NCBI GenBank assembly: GCA_008802785.1
Contig: VUYT01000020.1
Coordinates: 186,001-250,000 of the forward strand
Direction of reading: 5' to 3'
DNA: 64,000 nucleotides
Source of the DNA: Symmetrospora coprosmae
Lineage: Eukaryota > Basidiomycota > Cystobasidiomycetes > Symmetrosporaceae
Shown here: in pieces, positions 22,724 to 34,907 of the stretch
Layout: every line of letters begins with the position of its first letter
Numbering within the stretch: the first letter of the stretch is position 1
Made by a program: the position numbers and the translations under genes
Notes under the pieces: model-generated
Database searches by the model: none
The model's input: only the letters and a program-made list of their open reading frames with translations
What the model was told of the DNA's origin: nothing

Positions 22724-22991
22724 CTTTGCTGCTTTTGCCGTTTTGGTGGTGGTGGGGACGGGACTGCGGAGGGTGTCTCGAAGGCAGAGACGGGCTCCTC
22801 CCTCGCCTCTACCGAAATTTGATCGGCCTTCCTTTTTGCGTGCGAGAGTGAGGGGCCACGGAGGACAGCCGAGGTGGCCACATCCGACAACAACCCCCGA
22901 GTCCGAGGAACAACGAGCAGAGTGCATGCATCGCCTCGTGCGCAGGCTACCTAATCTCATACTTTCACGCAACCACTCATCTGTCCGAACA
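22724..22991. promoter_or_regulatory. Bidirectional promoter region, RPL11 and METTL2/Trm140 genes
   Basis: The 268 bp between divergent start codons of a ribosomal protein gene and a tRNA methyltransferase gene, both part of translation. Contains pyrimidine-rich tracts but no TATA box that I can see. Confidence 0.5.
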
Positions 22992-24759
22992 ATGTCGGAA
23001 GCGGATTCGGATCTGGCAAGACTGAGCGAGCTCAAGCTCGAGCACGAAGCGACTTCCACAACACCCGAGGTTCAGGATCTCCTGTCGCAAGAGAACGTCG
23101 CCTCTGGATCTGGAAGCGGCGCTGCGAGTCCTTCCGCCGCATCTGCTTCGACGCCCGCAGAAGGCTCCAGTGCGACTGCGGAGAAGCCTTTCATCTTTGG
23201 CGCCGCAACACGGCTCGGCGGGCGCATCCTGACCCCGGACAGGGACCCTTGGACCCACAATGCTTGGTGAATCTGACTTCCTCCAAGCACTAACCGGTCC
23301 CGACATTCACGTCTGCGCTTCAGCCGCGATGGGTCCCGTTTGTTCTGATACCCGTGGTCTCTCTCTCTCTTCCGCTGTGTATCGTAGGGACAACGTAGAA
23401 TGGGATGCAGAACAGGAAGAAGCTGCACTGAAAGCGATAGAACGCCAGGAACAGTCTCCAATCTCTCCAGAGGAACAGGGTGAGGCTCAGCGCTCAGCCC
23501 GGGCCTTCAACCGATTCCTTCTTACACTCGGCCTGCCTGCTCGCTCCGCTCATGCCGACAGCAAAGCTGAACGAGACTCCTGCAAAATATTGGGACTATT
23601 TCTACCTGAACGTGTAGGTAGACGCCCTTTTTACCACTCAACACGAGCGCAAGGGCGGGCAGTTCTCACGCTCAGGATGCACTCGACAGGGAAGACAAGT
23701 TTTTCAAGGATAGGGCATGGCTGTGTCAGGAGTTTGATGCACTGGCAGATGCGATCAAGCCAGGGGTGAGTTCACCGTGCGGAAAGCGACGCCATTGATT
23801 CAGGCTGATCTGGCCGTGCACCCTACGTAGGCTGGGCCACAGCGGATAGCAGAGATTGGCTGCGGTACTGGGGCGGTAGGCTGCAATGCCATGCGGGAAG
23901 TACGGGCACAGTTGGACTGATGCCAAATCGCTCGCATATCAGACTGCATATCCACTTTTGGCACTTAATCAGAATCCAGAGCTGTTCATCCACTGCCTGG
24001 ACTATTCGCGACAGGCCGTCAGCCTGGTGCAGGTAAGCATCTTCAAGCCCATGGGACCACGATACCGCTTGAAAGGCTTACCCTACTCTCCTCGCCCCGC
24101 AGAGAAACCCAGCGTACGACCCAGCGCGAATCGAGGGTCGCGTGTGGAGTGTGTGTGACCCCGCTGGCTTGCCTGAGAGCATTGTGCCTGGATCCGTCGA
24201 TACGGTAGTCTGCATCGTGAGTGTCCGGAACAGAGTCGTCGAACGTGCCAGGCTAATGCAGCAGGCCAATAGTTCGTCTTGAGCGCATTGCATCCGGACG
24301 AATGGGAGCAAGCCATGAAGAACATCTGGGATATGCTGCGTCCAGGAGGGACAGTCTGCTTCCGCGATTATGGCAGAAACGATCTTACTCAATTGCGCTT
24401 CAAAGGGTCTCGCTTCATGCAGTGCGTACGCACAGGCGAGCGCTGGTGCTCTGTACAGACGCACTGACGTTCTGGGCCCACATAGGCCGAACCTTTACGC
24501 AAGAGGCGATAAGACCCGAGTCTACTTCTTCACAAAAGACGAGCTGGCAGAGATGTTCTCGCCAAGCAGCAAAAATGCCGAGCACCGCTTCGAGACCATC
24601 AATCTCGGGGTCGACAGACGCCTGCTGATGAACAGGAAGCGTCAGCTGAAGATGTATCGGATATGGATGCAGGGCATCTTCCGCAAGCCTGGCGGAGAAG
24701 CAGTCCAGTCCGGGACTGCAGACGATTCAGCCGCATCGGCAGAGAAAGTGCAGGCCTGA
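22992..24759 (+). CDS. TRM140: tRNA N3-methylcytidine methyltransferase, METTL2/Trm140 type
   Basis: Methylates C32 in the anticodon loop of tRNA-Thr (and, in relatives, tRNA-Ser/Arg) using SAM. Exons 22992-23266, 23388-23479, 23562-23613, 23690-23765, 23831-23875, 23943-24032, 24103-24216, 24273-24421 and 24486-24759, 388 aa. After a Ser/Ala-rich N-terminus come PFIFGAATRLGGRIL and WDNVEWDAEQEEAA, both typical of this family, then AKYWDYFYLNV and FFKDRAWLCQEF. The SAM-binding motif I reads IAEIGCGTGATAYPLL across exons 5-6, followed by HCLDYS and VCIFVLSALHPDEW. The C-terminus has RVYFFTKDEL and RQLKMYRIWMQG. No actin-binding Abp140-like N-terminal extension is present, so it is closer in build to METTL2/6 than to S. 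cerevisiae Abp140. Confidence 0.9.
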
Positions 24760-25009
24760 TAAGAGCGGCGCATACGGAGGCTGGACAATGTTGTTGTGCG
24801 AGAAGATATCGCTTGCGTGAGGGTAGAGTCGTTGCGAGACGGTCCGACATTGGCTCCGTAGAAAGCTATCGGACAGGTCTATGGCACAGTCGGAGTTTGA
24901 GCGCAACCAGAACGTACTAATGAACAACGACATAGGACAAGTGAAACGATACAGGGGTGGTGGACGCTAGACAGCAGGAGCAGCGACGCATGCGCAAGAC
25001 GCAGACATG

Positions 25010-28000
25010 CTATCTCCGTTGCGAGATGCTCTTGCTTCGGTTCCTGCTCATTGGCGGCTGCTGGTGTTGATCGCCAAAATCGAGAAGGGTCTTTCCACCT
25101 TCCCGTGCCTTCTTGGCGGCTTCGTGAACGTGCCGCTGTCGCTCTTCGTGACCGAGCCTCTCCCAGTCCCGCCCCTGCGGAATCGTCTGGAACGAGCCAG
25201 CGGCGATCTGACCTGGCATGGGAGGGACAGGCGGCGGATAGGCCGAGGTAGGCGAAGTGGGACCGCTGCCGGGCTGTTGCCGAACTGAGGTAGCGCGAGC
25301 GAGCAAGCTTCCATCGGCAAAGACGGCATTTGAAGGCATTGGCGGCGAGGTATTGGAAACGGGCGGCCCGGCCTGGTATCTGCTGTTTGCGCGAGAAAGC
25401 CCGCCGCTCGACTGCCCGGAACTGGAGGGCGGGCCAGCAGTCGACGCCGTGGTGTGTGCCGATGTGGCCGAGCTGGCGGAGTTCTGGTACGCCATTGGCT
25501 GGGAAAGGAGGTTTGAGCGGGTATCGACAGTCTGAGCGCTTGCTCGCGCAGCGAGAAGCTGCTTGACAATGGTCGTTCGGGTATTGAGTATGCGGTGGAT
25601 CCAGGAATCACGCTCTGCTTCGGTCTTGACCGAGAAAAAGTGCACATAGTCCTGATCGGCGTTCTCGAAGAGGGTAATCTTGTCGACCGACTTGAGCGCA
25701 AAGGCGAAAGGTTTCGGCGTTTTCAGCTTGACGATGCAGGCCTGGGGTATCTGGTAGGCGTCGAAGCTGGAAAGCGTGCACAGCAGACTCTGATCTCGTG
25801 GCTTGGTGGCGATATGAACGTTAGTCTGCGTTGCTCGTGCTGATTGCCAGGCGTAGCAGTCAAGGAGCCTCACCTTCTCTGACTTCCCGCAGAACACGCT
25901 CTGGTTGCGAATCTCGAGCCACCGCTTCGACCATTTCCCACGCTTGAGTTCCATCTGCACCCAGCCCCCGAACGTCTCGCTCTCGGCGGCCGGGCTAGTC
26001 GCGCTCGTGAGAAGACCAGATAGATCTGATTTCTTGACGAGGAAGAGAGACGCGTTGACCTCGTTGCCCCAAGACTGGATGCTGTCCTGCAGGTACTCGT
26101 ACTCGCGCAAGGGTCTCTCGACACCGAGCTGACGCCACATCTCCACAACGGCATAGGCCGGATTCGCAGAGATGGCATTCTTGGCCCGAAGCTGCGCAAG
26201 TATCGTAGCCGGTGTTGTCTTCTCGTCGATGTCGAACGTAGCGTGGTGCTGCGGATCGTTCACATAGATCCGCTGCTTGCTGTGATACGCCGGACGCTGC
26301 ATGTGGGCCAGATCGGCTGGACCGACAGCAGATGGGTGCAAGGACGCGCTGGTGTCTGCAGATGCCGGCTGAGCGACAGAGTGAGCTCGAACAGCATCGT
26401 TAATCTTCAAGCCAGCAAGTGTTGGCGAAGGAGCATGACCTTTTGGAGAGACTGGCTTGTGTACAGACTTGGCGGCCCGAAGTTTGGCTGTCGTGCTGCC
26501 CGCCAGCGGTTGAAGGGGGAGGTCATCATCGTCGTCCGATCCCTCCGACATTGTAAGCACAGAGTCCTGCACGAACGGTGCAAGCGGAGGTGCAAGATCG
26601 CGCTCGCTCCTGCCTTTGGACCGGTTTCGGCGCTGGACGTGCTCGTCCGTCTGAGGCAGAAGCAGGTTGTGTGGACGCGCACCACCAGAGTCGGGTCGCT
26701 TTGGTTCTGACTTTATCGACGCAGCTCGGCCGCGCTCCTGACCTGGCTGTGCCCCTTTGTCCTTCTTGCTGAGCTCATCACGGGCAAAGCCGAATGGGTT
26801 CCTAGCTGGAGCCGGCATAGTAGCCTGCTTTCGGGGCTGTGGCCGCGGTTGGCTGGGAGCTGGTGCGCGCGTAGAGAAGGAGCGGGCGACAGGGCTTGAT
26901 GAAGCTGAAAGAGGGGGCGCGGCGCCAGGTGGAAGGCCATGCATTGGCTTGATCGCCACTGGGTGGCTGCGAACCTTGGACGGCGAGCCACGCTTTGTCG
27001 GAGTGCCGCCAGCACCGCTCTTGCCCCGCTTCTTGCTCAGTTCCTCCCTCTCTTTCATGCGAAGCGACTTCTGAGCCTTGAGAGCGTCAGGCAGAGCTTT
27101 CGCCAGTGGTACATCGTCATCGGCACTCTCGCTGCTTTCTTCGTTAGACTCGGCGTCGTCGCTGTCGCTATCGCTGCCACCATAATCGTCGCAGTCATTG
27201 CTGCTTGTCGTTCTGCGCGAGCCATTCTCATCGTCGTCTCCATCATCACTGCCTTGACTGCCGCTGCTGGACGTAGCCGGCCGTGCTGCACCCGTTCCGC
27301 CTATTGAGCCAGAACTGACTCCCAGGGGCGCATCGTCACTCGAGGAAGCCGGCGATGAGGTAGCTGACGAGTCGGAGTCGTCCTGCTGCCGCCCGCCTCC
27401 ATGGTGCTTAGTAGCCTGTGGGCCAAAAGCCGCCACCTCCTGCCTTGGCAGCAGCGGAGATGACTTCGGCTTTCGATTCGCATCGGACTGAGGGCTGAGC
27501 ATAGCCGGGAAGTACGACACTGGCTTATCGCTGGGTCCGGTTCCCGTAGCCGGGAAATAAGGATTGAACGCCTGCTGGTGGAGGTAAGGCGATGCCCGTG
27601 GGAGCGAATCGGTCATTCTGGGCGAACCGGAGCCAATGCTGGAGTCGGCATCGTGAATCAGGCCTGGGGTAGGCAGGGGCGAGTCAAACGAGGAGACAGG
27701 AGGAGGCAGCGGGGAAGCTGGTCCCATGATTGGGAGAGGTGGAACCGATTGTGCGGACTCAAGGCTGTGTTGTGGCATAGCTGGAGACGGCAACTGGGCG
27801 GCCGCGGCTCCACGCAAGTTGGGAGAGCTCACGGCCCGAGAGAGGCGCTGGGCGAATGTTGGCTTGAGACGATGAGCGGAGGGCTGTGGCAATTGAAAGC
27901 GAAGACGTCAGTTGCGGTCCCTACCAATCAGGCTATCTGTTCTAGTTCTGCGCAACTGACCGGTCCCTCCGAGTCGGGCGAGAACTTCGACTCTGTGGCC

Positions 28001-30270
28001 ACGGCGGACGTGATAGGCATCTCCGGAGCAGCAAGACCCTCGTTCTTCCGGAGCTTTGACAGGATCTTGGGAATCTTGATCGACAGGGATGCTCGTCGTC
28101 TTCTGTTCGTTGGCATAGGCAGCTTCTCGAGAGCTGCCTCATCCTCCGGCTCAGAGAAGGCCGGAAAAGCGGTCTGGAGCGGACTCGGGCTCGGCTTGGA
28201 CGATGTGCCTCGAAGAGCGCGCCCTAGGAAGCTCTCGGTCGAGCGCGAGGGTTTGAGAGTGCGTGGGCGTACAGGCGGCTCCAACACCGTGGGCACAGCA
28301 GCAGCGGATGGAGACGGGTTTTGGTGAGCTCTGTCGACGGCAGGATCAGCAGCTGAAGGAGACGGGGGAACAGCACGAGTAGGAGCGAGAGGCGTGGGGG
28401 CCTGAGCCATCGCTGCTGGAGAGCTGGGCGAATCTGGCAGAGGGAGGTTGGGTGGCATGCTGAGACTGTGCGTGCTCTCCTCATGCCTGTGCAGGTTGAA
28501 ACTCGACAGCTCCGGCAAGATGTAGTGCGTATGCTCCTTCGGCAGTTGCTGCTGCGTCACTGTCTCGCTTGTGTAGCCGTGCCGTCCAGCATCTGCGACC
28601 CGTGACTGCACGAGTGCCTGAGAGTGCATGATCTCATCCAAGGACGGCCGGTCCTCCTCGCTGTAGGTGTGGCTCTCCGAGCTGATATCGCAGGTGAGCG
28701 TAGGTGTGGCTGCGCTGCTACACTTGGACGATTTCAGGGATGGGTCGGTGAGAGCAGCCGCATATGGCAAAGAGGTGTCGAGGAACGGCGCCCCGCCCCG
28801 AGTGCTATATGGTCTCGGACTGCACGGTGGGCTGGGGAAAGCCATGAGACTCTCGCGAATCTCGTCCCTTTCCCTCCCAGAACGGGATCGGCGACTCGCA
28901 GTCCTGACGTGTGATGTGCCGGCGACACTTGCAACCGCTATGTCACTCGGCACGGGCACAGTGCGCGGTAGTACCGCAGTCGTGTCTTCTGGCTGCTCGG
29001 AGGACGAGGAGGAGAAGCTCGCGAGGGAGCTGAGCGTTGACGAGGCAGATAGAGCCGTCGCGCCGGACGGAGATCGCGACAATGAGCCATCTGTGTTGAT
29101 GGTGAGAGGTGCAGCAGGCGAGATGGGCGGTAGGAGAAGCTGACCAGCGGGAACCTGCTGCGGCGAAGGGGTGTAGCCCATGGCAAACTTGTCCGGAGTC
29201 GGAAAGCGGGGCATGGAAGAGGCTGAGCCAACCTGGAAGACACGCGAATGAGGTGGAGAAGTAGGAGTGCGTCCGTCCTGAATTGCTGCACCAACGCTCG
29301 GGTTGGGCGAGGCGGGGAGCGACATGGTCCCGGCGGGCGAAGCTGCTAGCTTGGTGCCGAGGATGGACGGCGACGTGGAAGTTGCAAAGTGCGGGGAGGA
29401 CAAGGTGAATGGGGACAAAAGAAAATGGCTGTCGAGGCCGAACTACGTGCGCGTTGCGACAACATGTCAGCTCGGGGCCTGTCGCAGAGGGGTTGTCTAG
29501 CCAAAGAAGCCACTCACAAGGCTTGCACTTGGGTCCGCAAGCTCTGGCGCAGAGAAGTCAGGAAAGGGCGTTTCAAAGCTGGTGTTCTCTGCCTTGGAAT
29601 TGTTGGCAGGGGTGAGTGCTGAAGCGGGAGCCGTGGTCGAGCGCTTCTTGATGTGCAGCGGCGCGGTCGGAGCAGGCACGATAGAGGACGTCGTGGACGA
29701 AGTGGATTGGTCGAGTTTCAGCCCTAAGCCAAAGGGCTGCGAGGATGCAGGAGCGGGCGTCCTCGAAGGTCCCGCCGTCGTCATGGAGGCCTCTGGCGCC
29801 TTTCCTCCTCCTGTGACCACATGACTTGGGCTCTGGAGCGGAGTCCCGGCCCGACTCTGAGCCTGGCTCTGAGTGTGGTTGCCGTAGGCATGCTGCTGAT
29901 GGTGATTGTTTGACGCGACGGCGTGGTTGCTGAGGGGTCCCAGCGGGGTGGACAGGCCACTTCCGCGGCGGTCACCTGATGACGGCGAGCGGTGAATCTG
30001 TTTGTCGCCGACGATGAGCTTTGGCGATGAGGCGGTCTGGGGTCCTGCAACCCTGCTCGCGGCTCCCCCTGCTCCGGCTCCTGCTTGCTGCAGAGTGCCC
30101 ATGTTGCCTCTTGCTCCGGCAGACGACAGGGTCTGGGCGATGTCCCGCTTGACAGTCAAGCTGGAGAAGGGCGCCGACGAGGTAGCAGCAGCGGCACCTC
30201 CAATGTGGTGCGATGCCATTGCCGTGTTCTCCTTCGCTCCCTCGGCAATCTGGTGTGCTCCTCTTGACAT
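25010..30270 (-). CDS. RA-PH adaptor with long disordered N-terminus (MRL/Grb7-like architecture)
   Basis: Probable effector of a Ras/Rap-type GTPase that also binds phosphoinositides, by analogy with animal RIAM/lamellipodin; its role in fungi is presumably polarity or morphogenesis. Exons 30270-29518, 29442-27961, 27883-25874 and 25825-25010, all in phase 0, 1686 aa. The first 1200 or so residues are Ser/Pro/Asp-rich, with an early FETPFPDFSAPELADP motif at the exon 1/2 boundary. The RA-like segment is RIYVNDPQHHATFDIDEKTT to EYEYLQDSIQSW; the PH domain runs from GGWVQMELKRGKWSKRWLEI to AERDSWIHRILNTR. A 48-nt stop-free insert (25873-25826) in the PH domain has GTGAGG...CGCAG ends and a TTGAC branch, so I treat it as an intron. 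The start ATG at 30270 is the first in frame; 30204 is an alternative. Confidence 0.75.
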
Positions 30271-31298
30271 TGTCTCCTGCTGTGCGCACGGGGATGCAGT
30301 GACGCGCTCAGGGGAAAGGGCTCCAACCGAGCTGATGTGAATGTTGTTGCAGGGTAAACGAGTGTGGTGCGTGTCTTCGTGCGTGCGTGAGTCCAGCTCC
30401 CTCTTGCTTGTGCGTGTGTTATTCCCTTGTGTCAAATGCTCTCGTTCGCAAACAGTCTCTCTTCCTCGGCAAGCACAAAGGGCTTGGAGAAGAAAGACGA
30501 GCTTGGGTGCGGGCGGACAGTCGACAAAGGCAGGCAGGCCTGGCTGATGGCGATGTAAACGAGTGTGGGTGGGACGAGCTGGACGTCAAATGTGCTTATC
30601 TGGTTAGTATAGATCCTAGACCAGTCCTGAGCTGCTCAGAGGAAAGTGGTCCAGATGCTTTTTCGAGTGTTGTTGTTGTCCTTGCGGGTCCATCGCATCG
30701 CAGGCGGATCGACGTCGATGCGCGTGCCTGCACAGCAGACCACACGTGACAATGCTGGCATGCCTGAACTGAGTTGTGGAAGGCGACTCGGAAGCCCGGC
30801 TCGAAAGTCACGATGGACGTGCTTCAGCTGGTTGGCATCGCCGAACAGTCACTGCACAATGCTCTGTGTCCTGTGCCGCCCTTGCATGCACGCTCTCTCT
30901 TCCGTGGGTGGACCTTCAGGGCACAGGCGTCGGACATCTTCCGGCGAGGGCTGTAATGCGGCCCGAGGCGAGCTTTGCAGAGAGAAAGCAGCTGCTCTTC
31001 GCGCAACGTTGCGAACGCCGCCGAGAATGTTTCCTTATGACGCGATATGTTTGCTCTGACTATCGTGTCCTTTGCTCTTGAGGCCCTGGTTCATGCTTGC
31101 TACTGTAGAGTACAACTCGGCCGCGCGACGTCATCCTGGCCCCGACGGACGAAAGGGGGTCTCCGCGCAAGGAGGGAGGTGGTCCGTGCGAGCAGTTCCG
31201 CACTTCCGGGTTCCGTTCCTCTCCTCTCCTCTGCTTCTGCTTCTTTCCATTCCTCGCACGCATCTTTTGTCGTCCATCCCAGATGCCCCTCCACCACG
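30271..31298. other. Divergent intergenic region, RA-PH gene and double F-box gene
   Basis: About 1 kb between genes read away from each other. Open frames are present on both strands without domains. A pyrimidine-rich run (ctcctctcctctgcttctgcttc, about 31221-31243) lies 60 bp before the F-box start and may be a transcription-start feature. Confidence 0.45.
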
Positions 31299-34200
31299 AT
31301 GATCCGTCTCCCCTTCCTCTCCGTCAGCCATTCTGAACAGGCGTCCTCTGGCCCTCCGTCTCCTCACGAAGATGCCCCACCTCGCGTGACACTCCTACAT
31401 CTGCCGAATGAGCTCCTTACACAGATCTTCGTGCAGCTGCGACCTGTCGACGTCCTCGCCGTCATCCAAACCTGCTCAACCTTTGGGCGGATGGCCGAAC
31501 CCCACGAAGGCAATCTATTGAAAGCGTACCTGCAGCATCGAGGTCACCCTACTCCAGGCTTCGACGACAGCTTCACGTTGCACTGCCTGAAGATCACCTT
31601 CATGTGCCAAGTCCGCCGCGTGACCTGTCATATCGAGTCACGATGGCACGCCTTCCTCTCCAACAACGAATATCGCAACGAGAGTGATGCAAAAGCTCTT
31701 TGCGAGGCGTGCGAAGATGAACATCTGGAACGCGTGAATCGAGAACAAGGACTCCTCACCGAGTCTCACCGGCGACGTCTCCTCAAGCGAGCCCTCGCTC
31801 GCAATGGCCTGCTCAATCTCGACAACCCCGGACCATATTGCGACCAGTACATCGAGGGATACTTCACCTCCATTCATCGATGTATCCAGCTCGTGTAAGC
31901 CCCAGCTCCATCTTATACGTTACTTGGCCGAAAGGCGGATCTCTAGCCTCACACTGGATCTCTTCGCCTGCGGGCTGCAGCACTCGACGACACATTCAGT
32001 ACGACCATTCTATTGCGCAGGAGCTGTCGGACGTCGAAGGAAACAACTTGCTGGACGAGCTCTGCTACAGTGAGGAATGTCCGGCGGAGCAATGCGCTAC
32101 CTTGCGTAGATGTGAAGCCGCAGCGGAAAAGCTCTACGACGATGCCCTTCAAAGCTCTAACAGCTTCGAGAACTGTCCTTGCGGGCGGCCAGACACAAGA
32201 ATTTTCGTGCTCAAGCAATGGCGTGATGAACAGTACGTTTACCCTATGGCTGTCTCGGGGTGAGCGCGGACTGCTGATCCTGCTTCTCGCGTTCCACTTC
32301 CAGAGATGGAGCGGACAGCGGACGCGACGACGATGACGACGACGACGACGACGATGATGATGATGATGGAAGCGGTGATAACGATGAACATGAAAATAGC
32401 GAGAGCAGCCATCGCAATGCCGACCTCCGAGGCAGTAGAGACGATGTCGATCATGGAGACGAAAGCGACAGTGAAAGCGAAGAGCCCAAAGACAGCGAAT
32501 CAGACGAAGAGGACGATGGGACACTCGAGCCTTCATCGCCACTGGACGAGCAGGTTGGCGTAGCATCCGAAGACGCCGAGGTACAGCAACTCCCGTGGCA
32601 ATTCTCCATGCCAGGCTTACCTGAAGTGGGCTTGCCCGAGCCCCTCAACGATCAACATCCAGACGACAATCGACCGAATAGTGCATTCATGCGGGATTTG
32701 CACAAGCTTGCATCTAGTCCACCTTCGCCGGACAACGGCGACTATCAGGAAGCCCTCGAGTGGGGCTACCCGGCCTCTCCTGGAGAGACCGAGTCTGATC
32801 CGGAGGACTCTCCGGGTGCAGAGACTCAGCAAATCGAAGTCTTTCGAGGAACGCGCTCACCTTCTACTGCTTTATCCGAGGAGGCCTATTCAGATTCAGA
32901 CATAGCCAGTACGATCGAGCATGATGGCCCAAGCGAGACGCCGTCAAATGACATCGAGCAAGATCAACGAACATCCCTCCTCCAACTGCCTACCGAGCTC
33001 CTCTCGCTCATCTTTCTACAGCTGCGCCCTATTGATGCACTCAAGTGGTCCTTGACGAGCAAGACTCTGCACGAGCTCACCACGGTCAATGACTACAGCC
33101 TCATCAAGGCATATCTGAGACACAGAGGCGGTACGGTCTCTGCCGCTGTCTCGAGGCGTGGCGCACACTTTGTCTTCCTTTGGGAGGTATCGCGCCACAC
33201 TTGCGACGAGGTCAATGCCTGGCATGGATGGGCTACCGTGGAGGGCTACGATCGTGACAACAGCGCTTTATGCGAGTCGTGCGAGGATGAGATTCTGGCG
33301 GAGAAGGGGTCAAGAGGAGAATTGCTGCCTGCGGAGAGACAAGCCTTGATCGATAGATCTCTGGCTCGAGAAGGCTTGACGAATTACTGCGACGATGATG
33401 CACTCTACAGCGACTACATCGAAGGCGTATACCCCAACCTTGAGGACGTTCTGGGCCTTATGTAGGTGGCCTTCTGGCTTGGCTTGAGCCGCTCGATTGC
33501 CTGGCCAACTAAAGCCACATCTATGCATGCCAACCTAGCCGGCACAGTCACATCTACGATGAACACACAATAGCCAAGGAACTCTTCATGCATGCTATGA
33601 TCAAACAAGGTGTCGGAGTCGAGTGTGAGGATTGCGATGGGGAAGGATTCTGCGTTCCATGCGACGAAGTCATGGACGAGTTGGCGTATGAGAGCGAAAT
33701 GGTAGCCATGGACATGTACGACAACTATCATGCGCGCCGACCCGCCAGCACATTTGCTCGCTGCGAGTGCGGAAGACCGGATACAAAGGCGGACATTCTT
33801 CGAGGCTGGAAGCGGTAGGTCCCGCCATTGTACTGAGGGGCATTGCATGTTGGGCAGCAGCGCTGACCGGGATATGCTCGCTCGGTTCTCACTGGCTGTC
33901 CGCGATGAAAGTCGCTTGAATATGGCCGGCTCAGAGACTTGCGCGTCCGCTAGCCCTCGACCGGCATCGCTCTCACCAGACCATCATCGTTTTCAGCTCG
34001 ATGCAGCTGCCGTCAACGGCGGCAGGTCCGGCGCTCTCACAACGCGAGATGCGACGCCCGAAAGCGAGGAAGAGCCGGCCGAAGTCTCTGACGGAGAGTG
34101 TGGAGCGCTATCGGCAGGCGCCGAAAGTCCGTCGCAGGCAAGCGACTGGATGGTGGACTCGCCGTCCCCGGCCGAGATGGCCTATCGAGAAGTAGTAGAA

Positions 34201-34491
34201 TGGGGCTACTCACAACATGACGGCGAGGTCAAGCTTCGGAACATGTCATCGGAGGACTCGTCAGAAGAAGAGGCGCCAAAAGAGGACGAGCTGCCGGCCG
34301 CCTCTCCGCCTTCTTCGCTTTCCGAGGGACAAGACGAGCCAGCTTACGAAGACTTTACTTACGACGAGGAGGATTCCGCGAGCTACGGTGGTACTGAGTG
34401 CGGTAACTATAGCGAGGAAGCCGACCTCTATGGCATGTTTGGGGAAGTGGAGATGGAGATGGCAGACTACCATGTCTCGCTTGCTTACTGA
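31299..34491 (+). CDS. Protein with two tandem F-box/Cys-motif units and acidic linkers
   Basis: Likely a substrate receptor of SCF ubiquitin ligase, or a pair of them fused. Exons 31299-31894, 31981-32232, 32304-33461, 33539-33814 and 33858-34491, 971 aa. Unit 1 has the F-box LLHLPNELLTQIFVQLRPVD, then KAYLQHRG, ALCEACEDEH, YIEGYF, CYSEECPAEQC and CPCGRPDTR. Unit 2 repeats the order: LLQLPTELLSLIFLQLRPID, KAYLRHRG, ALCESCEDEI, YIEGVY, CEDCDGEGFCVPC and CECGRPDTK. Introns sit at equivalent places in both units (after CIQLV and GLM; after the CGRPDT motif). An acidic linker with a poly-Asp run (32329-32367) joins them without a stop, and LEWGYPASPGE in the linker matches VEWGYSQHDGE in the tail, so the whole unit was duplicated. 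The last intron's acceptor (33857 or 33860) is uncertain. Confidence 0.8.
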
Positions 34492-34907
34492 GCCAGGCCG
34501 TCGAAGATACGTTCCCTTCACCTTTCGCCTCACCTTGTTGAACACTGTATTAGCGTCCAATCTTATCCGATCCCCATACGGCAATGTGAATGCCTTGCTC
34601 ACAGGGCCATGCGGACAAGAGGGAGTCCTTTACAGGAGCGCGAAGACAACAACAGCGCATGGACACACAGCGTGCCGATGCAAGTGCGTATATGGCTACA
34701 GGAGGAAAGTGACGGTCGAATACGAGCCTATCACGATTACTGCCAAGGGCACGGACAAATCGGTGTCAGAGAGCGGGTCGCTCGTGGCAGAATCTACCGC
34801 AGTACCTACCTAACGTCTGAGCGGCAGACCAGAGGAAAGGAACCCATGTCGACATTCTGATATAGACAGAGTTGTAGACGGCAGCTGTGTCGACGGAAGA
34901 ACGAGCG
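34492..34907. other. Convergent intergenic stretch
   Basis: Lies between the 3' ends of the double F-box gene and the small membrane protein gene. The long plus-strand open frame here overlaps the end of the F-box gene in another frame and has no domain. Nothing else seen. Confidence 0.5.

Noticed and set aside
30590-30640. tRNA D-loop-like ggttagtatagatc
   Set aside because: No matching T-arm or acceptor stem within 90 bp.
32239-32454. Long minus-strand frame rich in Ile/Val opposite the poly-Asp linker, resembling a membrane helix
   Set aside because: It is the antisense of GAC/GAT repeats coding poly-Asp in the F-box gene; the hydrophobicity is an artefact of the repeat.
33730-34491. Separate gene starting at an ATG in exon 4/5 of the double F-box gene
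   Set aside because: The tail shares the xEWGY motif with the linker of unit 1 and continues the frame after a normal intron, so it belongs to the same gene.
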